64,000 nt of DNA from Methylobacterium longum. Lineage in GTDB: Bacteria > Pseudomonadota > Alphaproteobacteria > Rhizobiales > Beijerinckiaceae. Positions 58,050 to 64,000 of the stretch are shown here, piece by piece. Position 1 is the first letter of the stretch. Every line of letters starts with the position of its first letter. Position numbers and translations under genes: made by a program. The notes beneath the pieces are model-generated. The model had not been told where the DNA came from. It saw nothing but the letters and a program-made list of their open reading frames with translations, and searched no databases. The DNA lies in NCBI RefSeq assembly GCF_022179385.1, contig NZ_BPQS01000007.1:124001-188000 (forward strand). Reading direction: 5' to 3'.

Positions 58050-61000
58050 ATGAACGCCCTGATCGCCTTCTCGCTGCGCCAGCGCGTGCTGGTCGTGCTG
58101 CTGTTCGTGATGATGCTGGGCATCGGCTACGGCGCCTACACGCAGCTCAACATCGAGGCCTATCCCGATCCGGTTCCGCCGCTCGTCGACGTGATCACCC
58201 AGAACCCGGGCCAGTCGGCCGACGAGATCGAGCGCTACATCACCATCCCGCTGGAAGTGGCGCTCGCCGGCATCCCCAACGCCCAGGTGGTGCGGACGAT
58301 CTCGCTGTTCGGCCTCTCCGACGTGAAGGTCCAGTTCAACTACGAGTACACGTACGAGCAGGCGCTGCAGCGGGTGCTCAACCGCCTGTCGCAGGCGCCG
58401 ACGCTGCCCAACGGGGCGACGCCGCAGATCTCGCCGACGAGCCCGGTGGGCGAGATCATGCGCTACAAACTCGTCGGCCCGGCGGGCTACTCTCCGATGG
58501 ACATGAAGACCCTGCAGGACTGGGTGCTGCAGCGCAGGTTCAAGGCGATCCCCGGCGTGGTCGATGTGACCGCCTTCGGCGGCAAGGCCAAGGAATACGA
58601 GGTGGCGGTCGACCTGAACCGCCTCCAGGCCCAGGGCCTGACGCTCGTCCAGCTGACGACGGCGCTCAACAACGCCTCGATCAACGTCGGCGGGCAGACG
58701 CTCAATGTCGGCCAGCAATCGGCGGTGGTGCGCGGCATCGGCCTGATCCGCGACATGGACGACATCAGGGATACGATGATCAGCCTCGTCAACGGCACGC
58801 CGGTGCTGGTGCGGGACGTGGCCGAGGTGCGCGTGTCGAACGCGCCGCGGCTCGGCATCGTGGGCCACGACGACGCGTCCGACATCGTCGAGGGCATCGT
58901 GCTGATGAGCCGCGGCGGCCAGAGCCTGCCGACCCTGCAGCGCGTCGAGGCCGAGATCGACAAGATCAACGCGTCCTCGATCCTGCCGCCCGACGTGAAG
59001 ATCGAACGGATCTACGACCGGTCCGGCCTGATCCACACCACGACCCACACCGTGATGCACAACCTCGTCTTCGGCGTGGTGCTGGTCTTCGTGGTGCAGT
59101 GGCTGTTCCTCGGCTCGCTCACCAGCGCGATCATCGTGGCGGCCACGATCCCGTTCGCCCTGGGCTTCGCGATCCTGATCCTCGTCGTGCGCGGGGATTC
59201 GGCGAACCTGCTGTCGCTCGGCGCCATCGATTTCGGCCTGATCGTCGACGCCACCGTGATCATGGTCGAGAACGTGTTCCGGCACATCGCCGAACCCGAC
59301 CACGTGAAGGGCGAGGCGCCTCCCGCCGGCCTGACCGGCCGGCTCGGCACCATCGCGGTGGCCGGGCGCGAGGTGAACCGGGCGATCTTCTTCTCGGCCA
59401 CGATCATCATCGTCGGCTTCCTGCCACTGTTCACGATGACGGGCGTCGAGGGCCACATCTTCGGGCCGATGGCCAAGACCTACGCGTACGCCCTTCTGGG
59501 CGGGCTGCTGGCGACCTTCACGGTGTCGCCCGCCCTCTCCGCGCTGATCCTGCCCAGGAAACTGGAGGAGCGCGACACGCTGATCGTGCGGCTCCTGCGC
59601 TTCGGCCACAAGCGCATCCTGGCCTTCGGACTGCGCAACCGCATCCTGTCGCTCGCGGTGATGCTGGCGATCCTGCTGGCCTCGGGTCTCGTGGCGCGCA
59701 ATCTCGGCCTGGAGTTCCTGCCGCGCCTCGAGGAGGGCAACCTGTACGTGCGCGGCACGATGCCGGCCTCGATCTCGCTGGAGGCCGGCAACGCCTACGT
59801 CCAGCGCATGCGCAAGATTTTCCAGGAGGTCCCCGAGGTCGTCACCGTGCTGTCGCACCAGGGCCGGCCGAACGACGGCACCGACGCCACCGGCTTCTTC
59901 AACGTCGAGCTCCTGGCGCCGCTCAAGCCTATCGACCAGTGGCGGAAGGGGCTCGACAAGGAGACCCTGATCCAGACCCTGAGCAAACAACTAGGAGACG
60001 AATTTCCAGGCATCGAGTTCAACTTCTCGCAGTATATCGAGGACAACGTCCAGGAAGCGGCCTCGGGCGTGAAGGGCGAGAACTCGGTGAAGGTCTACGG
60101 CAACGACCTCGCTCAGCTCACCAAGACCGCCAACGCCGTCAAGGCGGCGCTCGGCACCGTCCAGGGCGTCACCGACCTGTCCGTGTTCGAGTCGCTGGGC
60201 CAGCCGACGGTGCGGATCGACGTCGACCGTCACAAGGCCGCCCGCTACGGCCTGTCGATCGGCGACGTGAACACCACGATCCAGGCGGCGATCGGCGGCC
60301 AGACCGCGGGCGACCTCTACGAGTACGGCTCCGACCGGCACTTCCCCATGCGGGTGCGCCTCGCCAAGGAGTACCGCTCGTCGCTCGCCGGCATCCGCAA
60401 CATCGCGGTCGGCGCGCAGAACCCCAACGGCGGCGTCATCCAGGTGCCGCTCTCCGAGATCGCCGACGTGGACCTCGTCTCGGGCGCCTCGTTCATCTAC
60501 CGCGAGGATCAGGAGCGCTACATCCCGGTGAAGTTCTCGGTGCGCGGCCGGGACCTCGGCAGCGCCGTGATCGAGGCGCAGCGCAAGGTCGCCGACGCGG
60601 TGGACCTGCCGCCGGGCTACCGGCTGGAATGGGTCGGGCAGTTCACCAACCTGAAGGAGGCGGCGGCCCGCCTGAGCCTCGTGGTGCCGCTGACGCTGCT
60701 GCTGATCGCGCTGCTCCTCTACATCAACTTCTCGTCGGTGGCCGACATGCTGCTGACCCTGTCGGTGATCCCGATGGCGATGATCGGCGGCATCTTCGCC
60801 CTGTTCCTGACCGGGACGCCGTTCTCGATCTCGGCGGCGATCGGCTTCATCGCGCTGTTCGGCATCTCGACCATGGAGGGCGTGATCCTGCTCGCCTACT
60901 ACAACCAGCTCCTCGACGAGGGCTGGAAGCGGCAGGAGGCGGTCTGGCAGGCGGCCGTGGTGCGGATGCGCCCGGTGATGATGACCTGCGTGGCCGCCTG

Positions 61001-61199
61001 CGTCGGCCTGCTGCCGGCGGCGGTCTCCACCGGCATCGGCTCGCAGGTGCAGAAACCCCTGGCGCTCGTGGTGGTGGGCGGCATCATCCTGGCACCGAAC
61101 CTGATCCTCGTGATCGTGCCGGTGCTGATCGCCCTTTTCTCCCGCCGCCAGCCGAATCCGGATGCCCGGGCGCGGACCGAGCACCGGGCCGCCGCGTGA
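58050..61199 (+). CDS. Heavy-metal-type RND transporter (CzcA/CusA-like)
   Basis: Protein of 1049 residues with 12 membrane helices and two large periplasmic loops. The TM4 signature DFGLIVDATVIMVEN (D394, D400, E407) identifies the heavy-metal (HME) RND branch, as in CzcA DFGxIVDxxVxxVEN. N-terminal LNIEAYPDPVPPLVDVITQNPG and FGLSDVKVQF agree. It probably exports a divalent or monovalent metal cation with proton antiport; which metal cannot be read from the sequence. Length is normal. Confidence 0.92.
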   Translation: MNALIAFSLRQRVLVVLLFVMMLGIGYGAYTQLNIEAYPDPVPPLVDVITQNPGQSADEIERYITIPLEVALAGIPNAQVVRTISLFGLSDVKVQFNYEYTYEQALQRVLNRLSQAPTLPNGATPQISPTSPVGEIMRYKLVGPAGYSPMDMKTLQDWVLQRRFKAIPGVVDVTAFGGKAKEYEVAVDLNRLQAQGLTLVQLTTALNNASINVGGQTLNVGQQSAVVRGIGLIRDMDDIRDTMISLVNGTPVLVRDVAEVRVSNAPRLGIVGHDDASDIVEGIVLMSRGGQSLPTLQRVEAEIDKINASSILPPDVKIERIYDRSGLIHTTTHTVMHNLVFGVVLVFVVQWLFLGSLTSAIIVAATIPFALGFAILILVVRGDSANLLSLGAIDFGLIVDATVIMVENVFRHIAEPDHVKGEAPPAGLTGRLGTIAVAGREVNRAIFFSATIIIVGFLPLFTMTGVEGHIFGPMAKTYAYALLGGLLATFTVSPALSALILPRKLEERDTLIVRLLRFGHKRILAFGLRNRILSLAVMLAILLASGLVARNLGLEFLPRLEEGNLYVRGTMPASISLEAGNAYVQRMRKIFQEVPEVVTVLSHQGRPNDGTDATGFFNVELLAPLKPIDQWRKGLDKETLIQTLSKQLGDEFPGIEFNFSQYIEDNVQEAASGVKGENSVKVYGNDLAQLTKTANAVKAALGTVQGVTDLSVFESLGQPTVRIDVDRHKAARYGLSIGDVNTTIQAAIGGQTAGDLYEYGSDRHFPMRVRLAKEYRSSLAGIRNIAVGAQNPNGGVIQVPLSEIADVDLVSGASFIYREDQERYIPVKFSVRGRDLGSAVIEAQRKVADAVDLPPGYRLEWVGQFTNLKEAAARLSLVVPLTLLLIALLLYINFSSVADMLLTLSVIPMAMIGGIFALFLTGTPFSISAAIGFIALFGISTMEGVILLAYYNQLLDEGWKRQEAVWQAAVVRMRPVMMTCVAACVGLLPAAVSTGIGSQVQKPLALVVVGGIILAPNLILVIVPVLIALFSRRQPNPDARARTEHRAAA

Positions 61200-61333
61200 G
61201 CCGGTTCCGGATGGGCAGGCGGCGCGTTGCAGGGGGGCCACAACGTCCCGGTCGCGCGCGTGGCCCGGCGGCGGCCGCATTGACTCGGACGCGCCCCGCG
61301 CCGCTCTACCGGGGTGGGGTTTTCGGGGGCGGG

Positions 61334-62869
61334 ATGGTGAGCTTTGCGCCGAGCCGGTGCGGACGGGCGGCCGCTTTGCTGGCCGCATCCCTGTGCCTGT
61401 CGGCCTGCGCGGTCGGCCCGAACTTCGTGCCGCCCGAGGCGCCTCCGGTCGGTCGCTACACCCGGGAGCCCCTGCAGAATCCGTCCGCGGCCGACAACAT
61501 CCGCACCCGCCAGGGCGGCTCGGCGGACCAGAGCTTCGTCTCCGGCGCCGACATTCCCGGCCGGTGGTGGACCCTGTTCCACTCGAAGGCGCTGAACCGC
61601 ATCGTCGAGCAGGCCCTGGCCAACAACCCGACTCTGGAGGCCGCGCAGGCCTCGCTGCGGGTGGCGCAGCAGAATACCCTCGCCCAGAAGGGCACGCTCT
61701 ACCCGAGCCTCACCGCGACGCCGCAGATCCAGGGCGCCCTGGCGCCCGGCCTCGACCTGCAATCGCCGCTCAACAACCAGACCCAGTATCTCTACAGCCT
61801 GTCCACGCCGCAGGCGGTGGTCTCCTACAATCCGGATGTGTTCGGCGGGAACCGCCGCCAGATCGAGTCGCTGGAGGCCGCCACCCAGAACCAGCGCTTC
61901 CAGCTGGAGGCGGCCTACCTCAGCCTCACCGCCAACGTCGTGGCCGCCGCCATCCAGGAGGCGGCCCTCCGGGCGCAGATCGACGCGACCCGCAAGGTGA
62001 TCCAGGCGCAGACCGAGGTGCTGCAGCTCTACAACAAGCAGCTCTCGCTCGGGCAGATCGCGGGCGCCGACGTGGTGCAGCAGCAGGCCGCCCTGGCGCT
62101 GTCGCAGCAATTGCTGCCGCCGCTGGAGAAGGCGCTGGCCCAGCAGCGCAACCTGCTGACCGCGCTCGCCGGTCGGCTGCCCTCCGACGAGATTCCCGAG
62201 ACCTTCGACCTGTCCGCCCTGCGGCTGCCGACCAAGCTTCCGGTGAGCCTGCCGTCGCGGCTCGTGCAGCAGCGGCCCGACGTGAAGGCCGCCGAAGCCC
62301 TGGTCCAGGAGGCGAGCGCCAATGTCGGCGTCGCCGTGGCCAACCGCCTGCCGCAGTTCAGCCTGACCGCCACGGGCGGATCCAGCGCGACGCGGATCGC
62401 GCAGGTGGCCGCACCGGGGGCCGCGTTCTTCACGATCATCGGGCAGGCGACGGCGCCGATCTTCGATGCCGGCACCCTGTTCCGGCGCCAGCGCGCCTCC
62501 GAGGAATCGCTGACGCTGGCGCAGGCGCAGTACAAGGCGACCGTCATCACCGCCTTCCAGAACGTGGCCGACGCCCTGCGGGCGCTCCAGGCCGACGCCA
62601 GGGCGGTGGCCGCCGCCGACGCCGCGGTGAGCGCGACGAACCAGAGCCTCGGCCTGATCCGCAAGCAATACACGGCGGGCGCGGTCACCTCCTCGCAGGT
62701 TCTGATCGCCCAGCAGGGCTACCTCTCCGCGCTGGTGACCTCGGCGGGCGCGCGCGCCACCCAGTACGCCGACACCGCGGCCCTGTTCGTGGCCCTGGGC
62801 GGCGGCTGGTGGAACCGCGCCGACGTGGCGCCGCCCCCGCCCGAGACGGATCCGCTGAAGTTCCTGTGA
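61334..62869 (+). CDS. NodT-family outer membrane efflux lipoprotein
   Basis: Protein of 511 residues, the TolC-like channel of the RND system. The lipobox LSAC has the lipid Cys at 25, followed by AVGPNFVPPEAP, the classic NodT start. Two repeated outer-membrane-efflux domains follow (WWTLFHSKALNRIVEQAL, and the later FRRQRASEESLTLAQ). It starts 134 bp after the pump gene, and the spacing hosts no other gene. ATG 61334 is used. Confidence 0.92.
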   Translation: MVSFAPSRCGRAAALLAASLCLSACAVGPNFVPPEAPPVGRYTREPLQNPSAADNIRTRQGGSADQSFVSGADIPGRWWTLFHSKALNRIVEQALANNPTLEAAQASLRVAQQNTLAQKGTLYPSLTATPQIQGALAPGLDLQSPLNNQTQYLYSLSTPQAVVSYNPDVFGGNRRQIESLEAATQNQRFQLEAAYLSLTANVVAAAIQEAALRAQIDATRKVIQAQTEVLQLYNKQLSLGQIAGADVVQQQAALALSQQLLPPLEKALAQQRNLLTALAGRLPSDEIPETFDLSALRLPTKLPVSLPSRLVQQRPDVKAAEALVQEASANVGVAVANRLPQFSLTATGGSSATRIAQVAAPGAAFFTIIGQATAPIFDAGTLFRRQRASEESLTLAQAQYKATVITAFQNVADALRALQADARAVAAADAAVSATNQSLGLIRKQYTAGAVTSSQVLIAQQGYLSALVTSAGARATQYADTAALFVALGGGWWNRADVAPPPPETDPLKFL

Positions 62870-62885
62870 CGGGCCCCCGGCCGCG

Positions 62886-63677
62886 TCAGGTGTACATCGC
62901 GATGGCGTCCTGCAGCATCTGGTCGGTGGTGCTCATGACCTTGGTGTTGGCCGTGTAGGCCTGCTGGGTCTCGATCATCTTCGAGAACTGGTCGGAGATG
63001 CCGGCGTTCGATTGCTCCACCGAGCCGGGCGTGAGGGTCGCGCCGTTGAGGCCGTAGCTCGGCGTGCCGGACCGGCCATTGGCCACGTAGGTCCCGCCGT
63101 CGAGGGAGGTCAGATTGTCCTGCAGGCCGAACTGCGCGAGCGTCAGCGACCCCAGCGCCACGGGGCTGCCATCCGCGGCGGTGCCCGTGAGGGTGCCGGC
63201 CGGCGAGACCGCGAGACTCGACAGGGTGTTGGCGCCGGTCGGGACTTGGACCGGGGTCGTCGCCGAGGGTCCGGCGAACAGGTAGTAGCCCGCGCCGTTG
63301 GTGAGATAGCCGCTGGCATCGGGCGCGAAGTCGCCGCGCCGCGTGTAGCCGGTCTCGCCGGTGAAATCCGGGCTGTCGGTCGTCCCGTTGTTCTCTCGGA
63401 CGATGAAGTAGCCGTTGCCCGAGATGGCGAGGTTGGTCGACACGCCGGTCGACTGCACCGTGCCCTGGATGTTGAGGGTGTTGCGCGTGCTCGAGCCCAC
63501 GCCGCCCGCCGGCTGCGTGCCGCCCTCGGTTTGGGCCAGCAGGTCGGCGAAGTGCGTCTCCGTGGTCTTGAACCCCGCCGTCTGGGTGTTGGCGATGTTC
63601 CCGGAGATGTTGTTCAGGGCGAGCGACTGCGCCGAGGCGCCGGAAATCGAGTTCGAGAGCGCGGCGAACAGGCCCAT
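62886..63677 (-). CDS. Flagellar hook/basal-body rod-type protein
   Basis: Protein of 263 residues. The N-terminal flagellar rod motif is ALNNISGNIANTQTAGFKT, with a central hook-like barrel (GNGYFIVRENNG, YTRRGDFAPDASGYLTN) and a C-terminal SNAGISDQFSKMIETQQAYT, as in FlgE/FlgF/FlgG. It is shorter than typical FlgE (about 400), so it could be a short hook protein or FlgF paralogue. ATG 63677 has GGGAG upstream. No other flagellar gene is in the window. Confidence 0.85.
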   Translation of the reverse strand: MGLFAALSNSISGASAQSLALNNISGNIANTQTAGFKTTETHFADLLAQTEGGTQPAGGVGSSTRNTLNIQGTVQSTGVSTNLAISGNGYFIVRENNGTTDSPDFTGETGYTRRGDFAPDASGYLTNGAGYYLFAGPSATTPVQVPTGANTLSSLAVSPAGTLTGTAADGSPVALGSLTLAQFGLQDNLTSLDGGTYVANGRSGTPSYGLNGATLTPGSVEQSNAGISDQFSKMIETQQAYTANTKVMSTTDQMLQDAIAMYT

Positions 63678-63815
63678 CGGGGATCTCCCTTCGCGGGATC
63701 GGGACAGACCGATCCGACGGGGGATCATAAGCGCGCCCTATGGTTAACCGGCGGTGTGTGACGGCATGTTGCCGATCCGGCGCCCGGGTCCAGGTCCGCG
63801 GCGTGACGCACGCGC

Positions 63816-63905
63816 CGTCGTGGCGAGCGGAGCGGCGCGATCCCGCGGCGCCATGTCGGCCGGTGTCGTGCGGCCCGGGATCGCTTCGCCGCGCCCGCGA
63901 TGACG
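63816..63905. repeat. REP-like palindromic element
   Basis: Arms of 30 bp at 63816-63845 (CGTCGTGGCGAGCGGAGCGG...) and 63876-63905 (inverse) are imperfect inverted repeats with a 30-bp centre. The arms are diverged copies of the CGTCATxGCGAGCGxAGCGAAGC-type element scattered through Methylobacterium and related genomes. Its position between two genes suggests a transcript-end or neutral repeat. Confidence 0.6.
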
Positions 63906-63921
63906 GGGACGAGGGGGAGCC

Positions 63922-64000
63922 TCACGCCCCGATCACGCTCAGCACGATCTCCCGCCGGTGCGGCCGGTCGCGGTGCTCGATCAGGTAGATCCCCTGCCAC
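63922..64000 (-). CDS. YjbQ-family protein, C-terminal fragment (runs off right edge)
   Basis: The last 25 residues, WQGIYLIEHRDRPHRREI and VLSVIGA, end at the stop codon at 63924-63922. The WQGIYLxEHRDRPHRRExV segment is the typical C-terminus of the YjbQ/UPF0047 family, whose members include secondary thiamine-phosphate synthases. The rest lies beyond the window. Confidence 0.72.
   Translation of the reverse strand, partial: WQGIYLIEHRDRPHRREIVLSVIGA

Overview
The window is GC-rich (about 70 percent by eye) chromosomal DNA of a facultative methylotroph of the Methylobacterium/Methylorubrum group (Alphaproteobacteria, Hyphomicrobiales). The strongest evidence is the serine-cycle block at 29.7-40.2 kb: sgaA, hprA, mtdA, fchA, mtkA, mtkB, ppc and mcl, all on the minus strand in the order described for Methylobacterium extorquens. 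A formaldehyde-activating-enzyme paralogue at 0.75 kb fits the same lifestyle. I see no insertion sequence, prophage, CRISPR array, rRNA or convincing tRNA; this is mostly core chromosome with some accessory pieces.

Layout. 0-0.4 kb: N-terminal fragment of a polysaccharide-locus repeat protein. 0.75-1.3 kb: divergent Fae paralogue. 1.5-8.6 kb: a MoxR ATPase, DUF58, BatA/DUF4159 and VWA/glutamine-amidotransferase-like membrane module. 8.7-13.6 kb: two tandem YejA-type peptide-binding proteins and one YejB-type permease, without the usual YejE and YejF. 13.6-15.6 kb: divergent NsrR/flavohaemoglobin pair with two operator-like palindromes over the hmp promoter. 15.6-19.4 kb: AraC regulator, two MFS transporters and a GNAT enzyme. 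19.5-25.1 kb: membrane cytochrome c, kdsB, pheA, a tyrosine-phosphatase-like protein, another GNAT enzyme, ppa and a gamma-carbonic-anhydrase-like protein. 25.3-29.4 kb: small secreted and membrane proteins, a META-domain protein, an HTH protein, and a coupled PIG-L deacetylase / methyltransferase / glycosyltransferase trio.

29.7-40.2 kb: the serine cycle. SgaA and HprA turn serine plus glyoxylate into glycerate, Ppc makes oxaloacetate from PEP, MtkAB makes malyl-CoA, and Mcl cleaves it to glyoxylate and acetyl-CoA. MtdA and FchA connect tetrahydrofolate one-carbon units to the cycle. A long leader and an AT-rich promoter candidate lie upstream of sgaA; a terminator and a second AT-rich control region separate fchA from mtkA.

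40.7-50.2 kb: a metallophosphoesterase with a substituted metal ligand, glycosyltransferases, RNase HII, a radical SAM protein, an amino-acid permease, MoaB, maleylacetoacetate isomerase, NDH-2 and two small proteins. 50.4-55.1 kb: a large GAF/PAS hybrid histidine kinase and an O-antigen-ligase-like protein. 55.4-56.5 kb: a COG0523/CobW GTPase with a Zur-box-like palindrome upstream. 56.7-62.9 kb: a tripartite heavy-metal-type RND exporter. 62.9-64 kb: a flagellar hook-type protein and the C-terminus of a YjbQ-family protein.

A recurring non-coding theme is a family of C/G-rich, hairpin-forming intergenic elements, with copies inside the serine-cycle cluster (ppc-mtkB and mtdA-hprA gaps) and inside the MoxR/BatA operon. 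Functional assignments come from motif and family recognition by eye; no searches were run.
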